Part shown: piece by piece, positions 45,232 to 57,384 of the stretch
How the letters are laid out: each line of letters opens with the position of its first letter
Position numbering within the stretch: position 1 is the first letter of the stretch
Assembly: GCF_000712035.1 (NCBI RefSeq)
Contig: NZ_JONV01000009.1
Span: 186,001 to 250,000 of the forward strand
Length of the DNA: 64,000 nt
Direction of reading: 5' to 3'
Source: Salinicoccus luteus DSM 17002
GTDB lineage: Bacteria > Bacillota > Bacilli > Staphylococcales > Salinicoccaceae
Notes under the pieces: generated by a model
The model's database searches: none
What the model saw: the letters and a program-made list of their open reading frames with translations, nothing else
Told to the model about the DNA's origin: nothing
Position numbers and translations under genes: made by a program

Positions 45232-46068
45232 ATGGCGATTAAAAAATATAAGCCGACCACAAACGCTCGTCGTAATATGACTGGTTCCGACTTCTCAGAA
45301 ATCACATCAACGACACCAGAACGGTCATTATTACAGCCGCTTCCGAAAAAAGCGGGACGTAACAACCAGGGCAGGATCACTGTTCGTCATAAAGGTGGCG
45401 GACACAAGCGTCAATACAGGGTCATCGACTTCAAACGCATCAAAGATGGTGTGCCTGCTCGCGTGACGCAGATTGAATATGATCCAAACCGTTCAGCAAA
45501 CATCGCTCTTGTTGTTTATGAAGACGGAGTGAAAAGCTACATCCTTGCACCTAAAGGTGTAACAGTAGGACATGAAATCATGAGTGGCCCAGATGCGGAT
45601 ATCAAAGTGGGTAACGCTATGGCACTTACTGATATTCCTGTAGGTACAACAATCCACAATATCGAATTGAAACCAGGCAGAGGCGGCCAGCTGGTAAGAT
45701 CAGCAGGTGCGCGTGCGCAGGTGCTCGGTAAGGAAGGTAAATATGTTCTTGTCAGACTTCGTTCTGGCGAAGTGCGCATGATCCTTGCGACTTGCCGTGC
45801 AACTATCGGAGCAGTTGGTAACGAACAGCACGAACTCATCAACATCGGTAAAGCAGGCCGTTCCAGATGGAAGAGGCAGCGCCCTACAGTTCGTGGTTCT
45901 GTCATGAACCCTAACGATCACCCACACGGTGGTGGTGAAGGCCGTGCGCCAATCGGACGTCCATCACCAATGTCTCCTTGGGGTAAACCAACCCTCGGTA
46001 AGAAGACACGTAGAGGTAAGAACCGTTCTGATAAGCTCATCGTAAGAGGACGCAAGAAGAAGAAATAA
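45232..46068 (+). CDS. rplB: 50S ribosomal protein L2
   Basis: 278 residues. L2 is a core protein of the peptidyl transferase region and the subunit interface. Diagnostic segments are [33 protein letters not shown] and [24 protein letters not shown], the last with the conserved His needed for activity. GGAGG precedes the ATG. A strong hairpin follows before rpsS. Confidence 0.98.
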   Translation: MAIKKYKPTTNARRNMTGSDFSEITSTTPERSLLQPLPKKAGRNNQGRITVRHKGGGHKRQYRVIDFKRIKDGVPARVTQIEYDPNRSANIALVVYEDGVKSYILAPKGVTVGHEIMSGPDADIKVGNAMALTDIPVGTTIHNIELKPGRGGQLVRSAGARAQVLGKEGKYVLVRLRSGEVRMILATCRATIGAVGNEQHELINIGKAGRSRWKRQRPTVRGSVMNPNDHPHGGGEGRAPIGRPSPMSPWGKPTLGKKTRRGKNRSDKLIVRGRKKKK

Positions 46069-46081
46069 ATGAAACCAAAGT

Positions 46082-46102
46082 GTGCGGATGCTACATCCGC
46101 AC
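46082..46102 (+). repeat. Perfect hairpin between rplB and rpsS
   Basis: GTGCGGATG (46082-46090), loop CTA, CATCCGCAC (46094-46102). No U-tract follows, so it is more likely an mRNA processing, stability or coupling element than a terminator. Confidence 0.75.
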
Positions 46103-46126
46103 GCATTATTGGAAGGAGGCGCCAAA

Positions 46127-46405
46127 ATGGCTCGCAGTCTTAAAAAAGGACCTTTTGTTGACGATCACCTCATGAAGAAGGTAGAAAAGCTCAACGAAGA
46201 TAACAAAAAAAGTGTAATCAAAACTTGGTCACGTCGTTCCACAATCTTCCCTAATTTCATCGGTCATACAATCGCTGTATATGATGGACGCAAGCATGTG
46301 CCGGTCTATGTTACAGAAGATATGGTCGGTCATAAACTTGGAGAATTTGCTCCAACAAGAACGTTTAAAGGCCACGGAAACGACGACAAGAAAACAAGAC
46401 GATAA
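46127..46405 (+). CDS. rpsS: 30S ribosomal protein S19
   Basis: 92 residues from ATG 46127 ([20 protein letters not shown]), with GGAAGGAGG upstream; an earlier in-frame start lies across the preceding hairpin. S19 binds 16S rRNA in the head next to the A site. The motif [20 protein letters not shown] is diagnostic. Confidence 0.98.
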   Translation: MARSLKKGPFVDDHLMKKVEKLNEDNKKSVIKTWSRRSTIFPNFIGHTIAVYDGRKHVPVYVTEDMVGHKLGEFAPTRTFKGHGNDDKKTRR

Positions 46406-46436
46406 GGGATAAGACGGAATAAAGGAGGAACGAAAG

Positions 46437-46820
46437 ATGCAAGCGAAAGCAGTCGCAAAAACAGTTAGAATTGCTCCTCGTAAAGCGAGAATGGTTCTCG
46501 ACCTCATTCGCGGTAAAGAAGTCGGAGAAGCGATCGCAATTCTTAAACTTACAAACAAAAGAACTTCGCCAGTAGTTGAAAAGTTGATCAAATCAGCTGT
46601 AGCCAATGCTGAACATAACTATGACATGGATATCGACAGCCTATATATCTCTGAAGCGTATGCTAACGAAGGCCCGACATTGAAACGTTTCCGTCCACGT
46701 GCACAAGGCCGTGCGACAAAGATCAACAAACGTACAAGCCATATCACTATTGTAGTTTCAGAACCGGCAGAAGAAGAGGTTCAGGAAACTGAAGAAACAA
46801 AAGTAGAAGAGAACGCATAA
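46437..46820 (+). CDS. rplV: 50S ribosomal protein L22
   Basis: 127 residues. L22 spans domains of 23S rRNA with a hairpin reaching the exit tunnel ([23 protein letters not shown]). The last ~17 residues are an acidic extension ([16 protein letters not shown]) beyond the usual ~113-residue length; such tails occur in several Firmicutes. Overlaps nothing; 21 bases before rpsC. Confidence 0.98.
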   Translation: MQAKAVAKTVRIAPRKARMVLDLIRGKEVGEAIAILKLTNKRTSPVVEKLIKSAVANAEHNYDMDIDSLYISEAYANEGPTLKRFRPRAQGRATKINKRTSHITIVVSEPAEEEVQETEETKVEENA

Positions 46821-46841
46821 AATCACAAGGAGGGAATTAAT

Positions 46842-47486
46842 TTGGGTCAGAAGATAAATCCTATTGGGCTTCGTACAGGCATCATCCGTGATTGGGAGGC
46901 GAAATGGTACGCAGAGAAAGACTTTGCAGACCTGCTGCACGAAGACCTTAAAGTTCGTGAATATATCGAAAACAATCTTAAAGACGCAGCTGTTTCAAAA
47001 GTTGAAATAGAGCGCGCGGCCAACCGTGTGAACATCGCGCTTCACACTGGCAAACCAGGTATGGTAATTGGTAAAGGCGGTAGCGAAATCGACAAGCTCC
47101 GTACAGCCCTGACAAACCTGACAGGCAAAAAAATCCACATCAATGTCGTAGAAGTGAAAAAAGTCGACATGGACGCAAAACTTGTTGCTGAAAACATTGC
47201 ACGTCAACTTGAAAACCGTGTATCTTTCCGTAGAGCACAAAAACAAGTACTGCAAAGAGCGATGAGAGCTGGAGCTAAAGGTATTAAAACTCAAGTTTCA
47301 GGCCGTCTCGGTGGCGCAGATATCGCACGTTCTGAAGGATACAGCGAAGGAACAGTTCCACTGCATACTCTTCGTGCAGACATAGACTATGCACATGAAG
47401 AAGCAGATACAACATACGGTAAACTCGGTGTTAAAGTATGGATCTACCGTGGAGAAGTTCTTCCTGTCAAGAATGACAAAAAGTAA
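46842..47486 (+). CDS. rpsC: 30S ribosomal protein S3
   Basis: 214 residues with a TTG start (the protein begins [14 protein letters not shown]). S3 lies at the mRNA entry channel and helps unwind mRNA. The KH domain is seen as [23 protein letters not shown] precedes the start by 7 bases. Confidence 0.98.
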   Translation: MGQKINPIGLRTGIIRDWEAKWYAEKDFADLLHEDLKVREYIENNLKDAAVSKVEIERAANRVNIALHTGKPGMVIGKGGSEIDKLRTALTNLTGKKIHINVVEVKKVDMDAKLVAENIARQLENRVSFRRAQKQVLQRAMRAGAKGIKTQVSGRLGGADIARSEGYSEGTVPLHTLRADIDYAHEEADTTYGKLGVKVWIYRGEVLPVKNDKK

Positions 47487-47501
47487 AGGAGGAAATTAAC
47501 A

Positions 47502-47936
47502 ATGCTATTACCTAAAAGAGTAAAATACCGCCGTCAACACCGTCCGGATACAAAGGGACGCGCTAAAGGCGGAACTGAAGTGAGTTTCGGCGAATACGGC
47601 CTGCAGGCGACAACAACTGCCTGGGTTACATCCAGACAGATTGAAGCAGCGCGTATCGCCATGACACGTTATATGAAGCGTGGCGGTAAAGTATGGATCA
47701 ACATCTTCCCGCACACACCATATACTAAAAAGCCATTGGAAGTACGTATGGGTTCAGGTAAAGGTGCTGTAGAAGGCTGGATGGCTGTAGTAAAACCTGG
47801 CCGTGTAATGTTTGAAGTTGCAGGTGTCCCGGAAGAGGTTGCTAGAGAAGCGCTTCGTCTTGCGAGCCACAAACTTCCAGTAAAGACTAAAATCGTTAAA
47901 CGTGAAGAATTAGGTGGTGATACGAATGAAAGCTAA
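47502..47936 (+). CDS. rplP: 50S ribosomal protein L16
   Basis: 144 residues. L16 contacts the A-site and P-site tRNAs. The start [14 protein letters not shown] and the basic segment [19 protein letters not shown] are diagnostic. Its end overlaps rpmC by 11 bases. Confidence 0.98.
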   Translation: MLLPKRVKYRRQHRPDTKGRAKGGTEVSFGEYGLQATTTAWVTSRQIEAARIAMTRYMKRGGKVWINIFPHTPYTKKPLEVRMGSGKGAVEGWMAVVKPGRVMFEVAGVPEEVAREALRLASHKLPVKTKIVKREELGGDTNES

Positions 47937-48135
47937 TGAAATCCGTGATCTGACAACATCTGAAATTGAAAACAACGTCAAAGAACTTAAGGAAGAACTC
48001 TTCAACCTACGCTTTCAGCTAGCTACTGGTCAGCTAGAGAACACTGCTCGTATCAAAGAGGTTAGAAAAACTATCGCAAGAATGAAAACAACTATCCGCG
48101 AGAGAGAGCTCAGCGAAGCAAAAGCAAACCAATAA
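47926..48135 (+). CDS. rpmC: 50S ribosomal protein L29
   Basis: 69 residues from ATG 47926 ([15 protein letters not shown]), with AGGTGG upstream inside rplP. A helical hairpin protein near the exit tunnel. Coupled to rplP by an 11-base overlap. Confidence 0.97.
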   Translation: MKANEIRDLTTSEIENNVKELKEELFNLRFQLATGQLENTARIKEVRKTIARMKTTIRERELSEAKANQ

Positions 48136-48156
48136 TATCAGAGGGAGGCTCATATA

Positions 48157-48420
48157 GTGGAAGGTAAAAACGAACGTAAAGTTTACCAGGGTCGCGTAGT
48201 ATCCGACAAGATGGATAAGACGATTACAGTGGTTGTCGAAACACAGAAAAGACACCCGATCATTGGCAAACGTGTCAAATACTCTAAAAAATATAAAGCG
48301 CATGATGAAAACAATACTGCAAAGATGGGCGATATCGTAAGAATCGAAGAAACACGTCCATTGTCTGCAACTAAACGTTTCCGCCTCGTGGAAATTGTTG
48401 AAGAATCAGTTATCATCTAA
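48157..48420 (+). CDS. rpsQ: 30S ribosomal protein S17
   Basis: 87 residues with a GTG start after GAGGGAGG. An OB-fold 16S rRNA-binding protein; [20 protein letters not shown] and [19 protein letters not shown] are typical. Confidence 0.98.
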   Translation: MEGKNERKVYQGRVVSDKMDKTITVVVETQKRHPIIGKRVKYSKKYKAHDENNTAKMGDIVRIEETRPLSATKRFRLVEIVEESVII

Positions 48421-48434
48421 ACAATTGAAGATAA

Positions 48435-48818
<384 letters not shown>

Positions 48819-48848
48819 TCCACATTTAAACAAGGAGGTGCGATTCCC

Positions 48849-49181
48849 ATGCACGTAAGATCTGGAGACAAAGTCGTTGTAATCAGCGGTAAAGATAAAG
48901 GTAAAGAGGGCACTGTGCTCAAAGCAATCCCTGCCAAAGACCGCGTAGTCGTTGAAGGTGTCAACATGATGAAGAAACATCTCAAACCTTCACAGATGAA
49001 CCCTGAAGGCGGCATCCTCGAAACAGAGGCGGCTATCCACGTATCCAACGTAATGCACGTTGACCCTGAATCAGGAGAACGCACTCGCATCCGTCATGAA
49101 ATCAAAGAAGACGGAACTAAAGTGAGAGTTGCTGTAAAATCAGGAAAAGAAATTCCGACTGTAAAATACGAAAAAAATTAA
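48849..49181 (+). CDS. rplX: 50S ribosomal protein L24
   Basis: 110 residues, start ATG after AAGGAGGTG. An assembly initiator protein with the KOW motif [20 protein letters not shown]. The extended mid-region [21 protein letters not shown] is normal for Firmicutes. Confidence 0.98.
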   Translation: MHVRSGDKVVVISGKDKGKEGTVLKAIPAKDRVVVEGVNMMKKHLKPSQMNPEGGILETEAAIHVSNVMHVDPESGERTRIRHEIKEDGTKVRVAVKSGKEIPTVKYEKN

Positions 49182-49206
49182 TTAGCAATGGAAGGAGGTC
49201 CATACA

Positions 49207-49746
49207 GTGGCACGTTTAAAAGAAAGATACAATGAAGAAATCAAAAATGAACTTGTTAATAAATTCAACTACTCTTCCGTCATGGAAGTGCCTAGGATCG
49301 AGAAGATCGTAGTAAACATGGGTGTTGGGGACGCAGTTCAAAACGCTAAAGTTCTCGATACTGCAGTAGAAGAATTAGAAGCAATTACAGGTCAGAAGCC
49401 GGTAATTACAAAAGCTAAGAAATCTATCGCGACATTCAGACTTCGTGAAGGTATGCCGATTGGAGCCAAAGTTACTCTTCGTGGGGAAAGAATGTACGAT
49501 TTCCTGGACAAACTGGTTTCAGTATCCCTCCCACGCGTAAGAGACTTCAGAGGTATTTCCAAAAAGGCGTTTGATGGACGCGGCAACTACACACTTGGTG
49601 TAAAAGAGCAGCTCATCTTCCCTGAGATCGACTATGACAAAGTATCCAAGGTCAGAGGTATGGATATCGTTGTTGTAACTACAGCGAACACAGACGAAGA
49701 AGCACGCGAGCTACTCACTCAGTTCGGAATGCCATTTCAAAAGTAA
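49207..49746 (+). CDS. rplE: 50S ribosomal protein L5
   Basis: 179 residues with a GTG start after GGAGG. L5 binds 5S rRNA in the central protuberance. [18 protein letters not shown] and the switch-like segment [20 protein letters not shown] are diagnostic. Confidence 0.98.
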   Translation: MARLKERYNEEIKNELVNKFNYSSVMEVPRIEKIVVNMGVGDAVQNAKVLDTAVEELEAITGQKPVITKAKKSIATFRLREGMPIGAKVTLRGERMYDFLDKLVSVSLPRVRDFRGISKKAFDGRGNYTLGVKEQLIFPEIDYDKVSKVRGMDIVVVTTANTDEEARELLTQFGMPFQK

Positions 49747-49753
49747 GCTATAA

Positions 49754-49951
<198 letters not shown>

Positions 49952-49981
49952 TCGCCATAAATTGAAAGGAGGCAATTAGTA

Positions 49982-50380
49982 ATGACAATCTCAGATCCAA
50001 TTGCAGATATGCTGACGCGCATTAGGAATGCGAATATCGTGAGGCATGAAACACTGGAGATTCCTGCATCCAACATCAAAAAGGAAATTGCAGAGATTCT
50101 CAAATCAGAAGGTTTTGTAAAAAATGTAGAATATATCGAAGACGATAAGCAAGGCGTCATCCGTGTATTCCTTAAATATGGTAGCAAGAACGAAAGAGTC
50201 ATCACTGGATTGAAACGTATCTCCAAGCCTGGTCTTAGAGTGTACGCACGAAGAGAAGAGCTGCCAAAGGTCCTTAATGGTCTAGGTATTGCACTGATCT
50301 CTACATCTGAAGGTGTGCTTACTGACAGAGAAGCACGCAAAAGAAATATCGGCGGGGAAGTTCTCGCATACGTTTGGTAA
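49982..50380 (+). CDS. rpsH: 30S ribosomal protein S8
   Basis: 132 residues. Central 16S rRNA-binding protein; in Escherichia coli it represses the spc operon. [18 protein letters not shown] and [27 protein letters not shown] are diagnostic. AAAGGAGG precedes the ATG. Confidence 0.98.
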   Translation: MTISDPIADMLTRIRNANIVRHETLEIPASNIKKEIAEILKSEGFVKNVEYIEDDKQGVIRVFLKYGSKNERVITGLKRISKPGLRVYARREELPKVLNGLGIALISTSEGVLTDREARKRNIGGEVLAYVW

Positions 50381-50404
50381 TGAATTAACAGGAGGTGCAA
50401 ATAA

Positions 50405-50941
50405 ATGAGCCGTGTAGGTAAACGTATTATTGAAATACCAAGTGATGTTACAGTTGATATTAATGGTTCCACAGTTACAGTCAAAGGACCTAAAGGTGAA
50501 CTGGTAAACACGTTTAACGAAGAAATGACTTATGAATTGGAAGACAATACGCTTCAGGTTGTAAGACCAAGTGATTCCAAGGATCATCGCACAAACCATG
50601 GTACAACACGTGCATTGATCAACAACATGGTTGTCGGAGTATCCCAAGGGTTCTCCAGAGAGCTTGAGCTTGTTGGTGTCGGTTACCGTGCGCAGATGCA
50701 AGGTAAGAAATTGGTACTCAATGTTGGGCTTTCTCACCCGGTTGAATTCGAACCTTCCGAGGACCTTTCCATCTCAGTGGATGGCAATACGAACGTAAAA
50801 GTTGAAGGTATCAACAAGGAAAGTGTTGGAGCACTTGCTTCCAAAATCCGTTCCGTACGTCCACCTGAACCTTACAAAGGAAAAGGTATCCGTTACAAAG
50901 GCGAACAAGTCCGCCGTAAAGAAGGAAAAACTGGTAAATAA
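50405..50941 (+). CDS. rplF: 50S ribosomal protein L6
   Basis: 178 residues with the two related domains of L6 (the second from about residue 83). It lies near the factor-binding site. [15 protein letters not shown] and the end [27 protein letters not shown] are diagnostic. Confidence 0.98.
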   Translation: MSRVGKRIIEIPSDVTVDINGSTVTVKGPKGELVNTFNEEMTYELEDNTLQVVRPSDSKDHRTNHGTTRALINNMVVGVSQGFSRELELVGVGYRAQMQGKKLVLNVGLSHPVEFEPSEDLSISVDGNTNVKVEGINKESVGALASKIRSVRPPEPYKGKGIRYKGEQVRRKEGKTGK

Positions 50942-50966
50942 TTAATTAAAGTGAGGAGTGAACTCA

Positions 50967-51329
50967 ATGATCGCTAAGATTGATAAAAATAAAGTGCGTC
51001 AAAAAAGGCATCAGCGCGTGCGCAGCAGACTTTCTGGCACATCAGAAAGACCACGTCTAAATGTCTATCGCTCTAATAAGCATATCTATGCTCAAGTGAT
51101 TGATGACAGTCAACAGACGACATTGGCAAGTGCTTCTACACAAGATGCTGATTTCAACAAAGAAATTGGATCCAATGTAGACGCAGCTGCTGAAGTAGGT
51201 ACACTGATAGCAAAACGTGCTAAAGACAAAGGTATTGAAAGCGTAGTATTCGACCGCGGTGGTTATCTATACCACGGACGTGTGAAAGCACTCGCAGAAG
51301 CTGCACGTGAAAACGGTCTGCAATTCTAA
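50967..51329 (+). CDS. rplR: 50S ribosomal protein L18
   Basis: 120 residues from ATG 50967 (GAGGAGTG upstream; an in-frame GTG at 50958 overlaps that site). Binds 5S rRNA with L5. [23 protein letters not shown] and [21 protein letters not shown] are diagnostic. Confidence 0.98.
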   Translation: MIAKIDKNKVRQKRHQRVRSRLSGTSERPRLNVYRSNKHIYAQVIDDSQQTTLASASTQDADFNKEIGSNVDAAAEVGTLIAKRAKDKGIESVVFDRGGYLYHGRVKALAEAARENGLQF

Positions 51330-51350
51330 TCGAAGGAGGGAATAACATTT

Positions 51351-51851
51351 ATGGCTCGTAGAGAAGAGAAAGTACAGGAATTCGAAGAGCGCGTTGTTAC
51401 AATCAACCGTATCGCTAAAGTTGTAAAAGGTGGACGTCGTTTCCGTTTCTCTGCACTTGTTGTAGTAGGAGACAAAAAAGGACGTGTAGGCTTTGGTACA
51501 GGTAAAGCCCAAGAGGTACCTGAAGCAATCAAAAAAGCAATCGAAGCTGCTAAGAAAGACCTTATCGAAGTACCACTCGTAGACGGTACTATCCCACACG
51601 AAATCATTGGACGTTTCAGTTCCGGTAGAGTATTCATGAAACCTGCCGCTCCTGGTACAGGAGTTATCGCTGGTGGACCGGTCCGTGCCGTATTGGAACT
51701 TGCAGGAGTTTCCGACATCCTGAGCAAGTCTCTTGGTGCTAACACTCCGATCAATGTTGTTCGTGCAACAATGACAGGCCTTACTGAACTAAAAAGCGCA
51801 GAAGAAGTTGCCAAATTGCGCGGCAAATCAGTAGAAGAGCTACAAAATTAA
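51351..51851 (+). CDS. rpsE: 30S ribosomal protein S5
   Basis: 166 residues. S5 sits at the mRNA entry and decoding region; its loop ([25 protein letters not shown]) is where spectinomycin-resistance changes occur and looks ordinary here. AAGGAGG precedes the ATG at 51351. Confidence 0.98.
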   Translation: MARREEKVQEFEERVVTINRIAKVVKGGRRFRFSALVVVGDKKGRVGFGTGKAQEVPEAIKKAIEAAKKDLIEVPLVDGTIPHEIIGRFSSGRVFMKPAAPGTGVIAGGPVRAVLELAGVSDILSKSLGANTPINVVRATMTGLTELKSAEEVAKLRGKSVEELQN

Positions 51852-51867
51852 GGAGGGATTTACAGAC

Positions 51868-52047
51868 ATGGCTAAAGTTAAAATCACCCTCAAAAAAAGT
51901 TTGATCGGGAGATCTGAGACTCAGAGAAGAACAGTTGCTTCCCTCGGACTCAGAAAGCTCCAGCAGTCAGTCGAGCTTGAAGACACACCTCAGCTCAGAG
52001 GTCAGGTTGAGAAAGTCAGCCACTTAGTTTCAGTAGAAGAAAAATAA
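51868..52047 (+). CDS. rpmD: 50S ribosomal protein L30
   Basis: 59 residues ([20 protein letters not shown] at the start, ending SHLVSVEEK). Small globular 50S protein. AGGAGGG lies 10 bases before the ATG. It falls in its usual place between rpsE and rplO. Confidence 0.97.
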   Translation: MAKVKITLKKSLIGRSETQRRTVASLGLRKLQQSVELEDTPQLRGQVEKVSHLVSVEEK

Positions 52048-52074
52048 TGATATTATGATATAGGAGGTGCAAAG

Positions 52075-52515
52075 ATGAAATTACATGAGATGAAACCAGT
52101 AGAAGGTGCGCGTAAAAATCGCAATCGTGTAGGTCGTGGTATGTCTTCTGGTAATGGTAAGACATCTGCACGCGGTCATAATGGTCAAAATTCACGTTCC
52201 GGTGGTGGAGTTGGACCGACATTCGAAGGTGGACAACTTCCACTGTTCCGTCGTATTCCAAAGCGTGGATTTACGAACATTAACCGTAAAGAATATGCAG
52301 TGCTTAACCTGAGCGATCTGAATCGTTTCGAAGACGGCACTGAAGTTACACCTGAAATGCTGAAAGAAAATGGTATTGTTAAGAATGCAAAATCTGGAAT
52401 CAAAGTACTGGGCAATGGTACTCTTGAGAAGAAATTAACAATCAAAGCTCATAAGTTTTCTGGTTCAGCTGCTAAAGCAATTGAGGAACAGGGCGGAAGC
52501 TACGAGGTGATCTAA
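52075..52515 (+). CDS. rplO: 50S ribosomal protein L15
   Basis: 146 residues. Late 50S assembly protein with the Gly/Arg-rich N-terminal extension ([23 protein letters not shown]). AGGAGG precedes the ATG. Stop overlaps the secY start by one base (TAATG). Confidence 0.98.
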   Translation: MKLHEMKPVEGARKNRNRVGRGMSSGNGKTSARGHNGQNSRSGGGVGPTFEGGQLPLFRRIPKRGFTNINRKEYAVLNLSDLNRFEDGTEVTPEMLKENGIVKNAKSGIKVLGNGTLEKKLTIKAHKFSGSAAKAIEEQGGSYEVI

Positions 52516-53813
52516 TGCTCGGCACGTTATCCAATTTCTTTAGGATTAAAGAAATCCGAAGTAAAATCCTTTTTACTTTGGCAATGCTCGTGATTTTCAA
52601 AATCGGCACATATATACCGGTTCCAGGCGTGGATCCAAGTGTGTTCGATATGGGAGCAGGCCAACAGGGCGTGCTGGATCTTATGAACACCTTCGGTGGT
52701 GGCGCACTGATGAACTTCTCCATTCTTGCCATGGGTATCATGCCCTACATTACAGCATCAATCGTGGTCCAACTCCTACAGATGGATGTTGTGCCGAAAT
52801 TTGCTGAATGGGCAAAGCAGGGCGAAGTTGGAAGACGCAAGCTCAGTCAGTTTACACGCTATTTCACCATCATACTTGCGTTCATACAATCGTTGGGAAT
52901 GTCTTTTGCTTTCAACCAGATGTTCGAAGGTATGCTACTGGATAATAGCAATATTGGGTCATATCTGCTTATCGCACTTGTACTCACAACGGGTACAGCC
53001 TTCCTGATGTGGCTTGGGGAACAGATTACGACACATGGTGTTGGCAATGGTATCTCCATCATCATCTTTGCAGGTATACTCAGCGTGCTGCCAAGCGCAA
53101 TCATTCAACTCTACCAGCAGAAATTTGTCGGTGCGGATGATACAACGATGGCAGTGCTGCAGATGATTGGTCTCATCATTATGCTTATACTGATTACAGC
53201 GTTTGCTGTGTTCATACTGCAGGCTGTGCGTAAAATCCCAGTGCAATATGCCAAGCGTCAGCGAACCTCATCACAATTGGCACCACAATCGACATTCCTG
53301 CCGCTCAAAGTCAACCCGGCAGGGGTAATTCCGGTCATCTTTGCGATGGCATTTTTCATGCTCCCGCAGACGCTGACACTGTTCTTCCCTGACGCCAATT
53401 GGGCTCAGACGATCGCAAGATTCGCTGATCCATCCGATTGGATAGGAATGATCTTTTATGTTGCCTTGATCATTGCATTTACGTACTTCTATTCATTTGT
53501 TCAGGTCAACCCTGAAAAGATGGCAGACAACCTCAAGAAGCAGGGAAGTTACGTGCCTGGCATCCGTCCGGGCAGGAATACCCAGGACTACATTACATCT
53601 GTGCTATACAGGCTTGTATTTGTAGGCTCACTCTTCCTGGCCGGCATTTCCATCCTGCCACTTCTTATTACGAAGTTCATGGATCTGCCGCAAGCGATTC
53701 AAATTGGAGGTACGAGTCTTCTGATTGTCATTGGTGTCGCACTTGAAACCATGAAACAGTTGGAAGCACAAGCAAACCAAAGAGAATACCGCGGTTTTAG
53801 AAAGCGCAGGTAG
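52515..53813 (+). CDS. secY: Protein translocase subunit SecY
   Basis: 432 residues with ten membrane helices. The channel-forming subunit of the Sec translocon. Landmarks are the plug/TM2 region ([29 protein letters not shown]), the TM7 region with [15 protein letters not shown] and the cytoplasmic loop [22 protein letters not shown]. Translationally coupled to rplO. Accessory secY2 systems are not indicated here. Confidence 0.98.
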   Translation: MLGTLSNFFRIKEIRSKILFTLAMLVIFKIGTYIPVPGVDPSVFDMGAGQQGVLDLMNTFGGGALMNFSILAMGIMPYITASIVVQLLQMDVVPKFAEWAKQGEVGRRKLSQFTRYFTIILAFIQSLGMSFAFNQMFEGMLLDNSNIGSYLLIALVLTTGTAFLMWLGEQITTHGVGNGISIIIFAGILSVLPSAIIQLYQQKFVGADDTTMAVLQMIGLIIMLILITAFAVFILQAVRKIPVQYAKRQRTSSQLAPQSTFLPLKVNPAGVIPVIFAMAFFMLPQTLTLFFPDANWAQTIARFADPSDWIGMIFYVALIIAFTYFYSFVQVNPEKMADNLKKQGSYVPGIRPGRNTQDYITSVLYRLVFVGSLFLAGISILPLLITKFMDLPQAIQIGGTSLLIVIGVALETMKQLEAQANQREYRGFRKRR

Positions 53814-54473
<660 letters not shown>

Positions 54474-54623
54474 GGATATTCACCTCTTCAGACACTTCTG
54501 AGTGAATGTTGCTTGTATTATAACGAAAAATATCCAAGTTCATATTTGGCGTTAAGTGTAATCCTATCTTCACCTGAAGTGAATTTCTAATAGAGATTAG
54601 AATGCTGTAAAGGGGGAATTTGA
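54474..54623. other. Gap between adk and infA, possible internal promoter
   Basis: 150 AT-rich bases. An inverted repeat ATTCAC/GTGAAT flanks the start of the gap (about 54479-54508). TATTAT near 54516 could be a -10 box, but no clear -35 accompanies it. No coding sequence is present, in contrast to the map gene found here in Bacillus. Confidence 0.4.
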
Positions 54624-54842
54624 ATGAGTAAACAAGATGTTATCGAACTGGAAGGCACTGTGCTTGATACATTGCCAAATGCCATGTTCAAAGTGGAACT
54701 TGAAAATGGGCATGAAATTCTCGCCCATGTTTCGGGGAAAATCCGTATGAACTATATACGTATTCTTCCTGGCGATAAAGTTACAGTCGAAATGTCACCA
54801 TATGATCTAACACGTGGCAGAATCACTTATCGTTTTAAATAA
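54624..54842 (+). CDS. infA: Translation initiation factor IF-1
   Basis: 72 residues, full length OB-fold protein that occupies the A site during initiation. [30 protein letters not shown] and [14 protein letters not shown] are diagnostic. GGGGG-type site 7 bases upstream. Confidence 0.98.
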   Translation: MSKQDVIELEGTVLDTLPNAMFKVELENGHEILAHVSGKIRMNYIRILPGDKVTVEMSPYDLTRGRITYRFK

Positions 54843-54986
<144 letters not shown>

Positions 54987-55011
54987 AATTATAATATCGG
55001 AGGTGTAACAT

Positions 55012-55377
55012 ATGGCTCGTATTGCAGGAGTAGACGTACCACGTGAAAAACGTGTTGTAATCTCTCTCACTTATATTTACGGTATCGGTAACACAAGAGC
55101 GCAGGAAATCCTTGAAAAAGCAGGTGTATCTGAAAGTACACGTGTAAGAGATCTTACTGAAGACGAACTCAACTCGATTCGTGAAGTCGTTGATACGTAT
55201 AAGATCGAAGGTGACCTTCGCCGTGAACAGAACCTCAACGTAAAACGTCTGATGGAGATTGCTTCCTATAGAGGAATCCGTCACCGTCGTGGACTTCCAG
55301 TTCGTGGACAGCATACCAAAAACAATGCCCGTACACGTAAAGGTCCAGTTAAAACAGTTGCGAATAAGAAGAAATAA
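55012..55377 (+). CDS. rpsM: 30S ribosomal protein S13
   Basis: 121 residues. Head protein that contacts the P-site tRNA and 50S subunit. [26 protein letters not shown] and the basic tail [24 protein letters not shown] are diagnostic. Confidence 0.98.
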   Translation: MARIAGVDVPREKRVVISLTYIYGIGNTRAQEILEKAGVSESTRVRDLTEDELNSIREVVDTYKIEGDLRREQNLNVKRLMEIASYRGIRHRRGLPVRGQHTKNNARTRKGPVKTVANKKK

Positions 55378-55399
55378 TTAGGGAAAAGGAGGAGAAAAA

Positions 55400-55789
55400 A
55401 TGGCTCGTAGACAACAAACACGTAAACGTAAAGTGAAAAAGAATATTGACTCCGGAATCGCGCATATCCGTTCAACATTCAACAACACAATTGTAACTAT
55501 CACTGACGATTTTGGTAACGCACTGTCATGGTCATCAGCAGGTGCACTTGGTTTCAGGGGTTCTAAGAAATCTACACCATTCGCTGCACAGATGGCTTCA
55601 GAAACAGCTTCCAAAGCTGCGATGGAACACGGACTCAAAACTGTCGAAGTTACAGTGAAAGGTCCAGGGGCAGGTCGTGAATCAGCAATCCGCGCACTCC
55701 AATCTGCAGGTCTTGAAATTACAGCAATCAAAGATGTCACTCCTGTACCACACAATGGCTGCCGTCCGCCTAAACGTCGCCGTGTATAA
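55400..55789 (+). CDS. rpsK: 30S ribosomal protein S11
   Basis: 129 residues. Platform protein near the E site. [15 protein letters not shown] and the end [17 protein letters not shown] are diagnostic. GGAGG precedes the ATG. Confidence 0.98.
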   Translation: MARRQQTRKRKVKKNIDSGIAHIRSTFNNTIVTITDDFGNALSWSSAGALGFRGSKKSTPFAAQMASETASKAAMEHGLKTVEVTVKGPGAGRESAIRALQSAGLEITAIKDVTPVPHNGCRPPKRRRV

Positions 55790-55876
55790 TTACTGGTCAC
55801 AGGACAACTCCGAGTGTAATGTAAAACACATGGCTGCATAATATTTCCGGCGTTTAGAGGGAGGATAAGTAGACAA

Positions 55877-56821
55877 ATGATAGAAATCGAAAAACCTAGA
55901 ATTGAAACAGTCGAAGTATCGGAAGATTCTAAGTTTGGTAAGTTTGTTGTTGAACCTCTTGAAAGAGGATACGGAACAACACTTGGGAACTCCTTGCGTC
56001 GCATTCTTTTATCATCATTACCTGGTGCGGCAGTCAAAACGATAGAAATAGAAAATGTACTGCATGAATTTTCTACAATTGAAAACGTTGTGGAAGATGT
56101 TACAACAATCATCACGAACATCAAAAAGCTTGCACTCAAGATCTATTCCGAGGAAGAAAAAGTACTGGAAATTGATTTCAGTGGAGAAGGTTCCGTCACA
56201 GCTGGAGATATCACACATGACAGCGATGTCGAGATTTTGAACCGCGACCTGAAGATTGCAACTGTATCCAACGGTGGACAGTTAAAAATCCGCATGATCG
56301 CAAATCGCGGCAGAGGTTATACTCTCGCAGAGGGCAATAACAAGAGCGAAATGTCAATCGGTGTGATTCCGGTAGATTCAATCTACACACCAATCGAACG
56401 TGTCAACTATACAGTTGAAAACACGCGCGTTGGCCAGAAGACGAACTTCGACAAACTGACTCTCGATGTATGGACAGATGGTTCAATATCTCCGCAGGAG
56501 GGCATATCCCTTGCTGCCAAAATCATGACGGAACACCTGAATATCTTTGTCGGTCTCACTGACGAAGCTCAGAATGCAGAAATCATGATTGAGAAGGAAG
56601 AGGACCAGAAAGAGAAAGTACTTGAAATGTCCATCGAGGAACTCGACCTGTCAGTACGTTCCTACAACTGTCTGAAGCGTGCGGGCATCAACTCCGTACA
56701 GGAACTCACTGATAAGAGTGAAGCAGATATGATGAAGGTAAGAAATCTGGGACGCAAGTCTCTTGAAGAAGTTAAGTTTAAACTTGAGGACCTCGGTCTG
56801 GGGCTCCGTAAAGAAGACTGA
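55877..56821 (+). CDS. rpoA: RNA polymerase alpha subunit
   Basis: 314 residues. The N-terminal assembly domain (about 1-230, with [27 protein letters not shown]) is joined by a flexible acidic linker to the C-terminal domain (about 245-310; [40 protein letters not shown]) that binds UP elements and activators. GAGGGAGG lies upstream, after an 87-base gap from rpsK. Confidence 0.98.
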   Translation: MIEIEKPRIETVEVSEDSKFGKFVVEPLERGYGTTLGNSLRRILLSSLPGAAVKTIEIENVLHEFSTIENVVEDVTTIITNIKKLALKIYSEEEKVLEIDFSGEGSVTAGDITHDSDVEILNRDLKIATVSNGGQLKIRMIANRGRGYTLAEGNNKSEMSIGVIPVDSIYTPIERVNYTVENTRVGQKTNFDKLTLDVWTDGSISPQEGISLAAKIMTEHLNIFVGLTDEAQNAEIMIEKEEDQKEKVLEMSIEELDLSVRSYNCLKRAGINSVQELTDKSEADMMKVRNLGRKSLEEVKFKLEDLGLGLRKED

Positions 56822-56839
56822 TAAAGGAGGTAAATTGCA

Positions 56840-57235
56840 ATGGGCTACAGAAAACTAGGACGCACGTCCGACCAAAGAAAAGCGATGCTCCGTGATTTGG
56901 CAACATCCCTTATCGTGAGCGAACGCATTACAACAACTGAACAGAGAGCGAAGGAACTTCGCAGAGTGGTAGACAAACTGGTTACACTTGGAAAACGTGG
57001 AGACCTCGCGTCTAAACGCCGTGCTGGCCAGACAGTACGCAATGTCGAAATCGCAAACGAAGATGGTACTACACAGTATGCACTTCAAAAGCTGTTTGAT
57101 GATATCGCACCACGTTTTGAAGATCGTCAAGGTGGCTACACAAGCATCAAGAAACTTGGTGAACGTCGTGGCGACGGTGCAGAACTCGTCATCATCGAAT
57201 TCGTACAAGGCGCTGCAGCAACTGAAGAAGCGTAA
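56840..57235 (+). CDS. rplQ: 50S ribosomal protein L17
   Basis: 131 residues, slightly longer than the ~120 usual. [22 protein letters not shown] is diagnostic. The end of the alpha operon; two hairpins follow before the ECF genes. Confidence 0.98.
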   Translation: MGYRKLGRTSDQRKAMLRDLATSLIVSERITTTEQRAKELRRVVDKLVTLGKRGDLASKRRAGQTVRNVEIANEDGTTQYALQKLFDDIAPRFEDRQGGYTSIKKLGERRGDGAELVIIEFVQGAAATEEA

Positions 57236-57264
57236 TCCTATAAAAGCAGACTGAGTGTTACGAT

Positions 57265-57286
57265 AATGTGGCCGTATGGCCATATT
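57265..57286 (+). repeat. Hairpin downstream of rplQ
   Basis: AATGTGGCC (57265-57273), loop GTAT, GGCCATATT (57278-57286), nine pairs with one G-U. No T-run follows directly. Confidence 0.65.
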
Positions 57287-57297
57287 GTCTAGCTCAA

Positions 57298-57357
57298 CGT
57301 ACCCTGCAGGCAATACTGAATTATCGCGCGACTCCCATGTGCAGGGTACGCGCTTTT
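57298..57357 (+). terminator. Terminator with an unusually long loop after the alpha operon
   Basis: CGTACCCTGCA (57298-57308) pairs perfectly with TGCAGGGTACG (57340-57350), followed by CGCTTTTTTA. The 31-base loop is long for a simple terminator and contains a short GCGCG block. Confidence 0.65.
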
Positions 57358-57384
57358 TTATTACATAAAAATGGTGGTGGAGAT

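Noticed and set aside
44598-45380. A 260-codon minus-strand open frame across rplD-rplW-rplB
   Set aside because: Antisense to three ribosomal protein genes; codon use on the sense strand explains the lack of stops.
54474-54623. A missing map gene between adk and infA read as a deletion
   Set aside because: As far as I recall, staphylococci lack map at this position, so the order is normal for the group and not a local loss.
57268-57384. An N-terminal extension of EcfA1
   Set aside because: The open frame continues upstream through the terminator hairpins with no ribosome binding site; the conserved protein starts at 57385.
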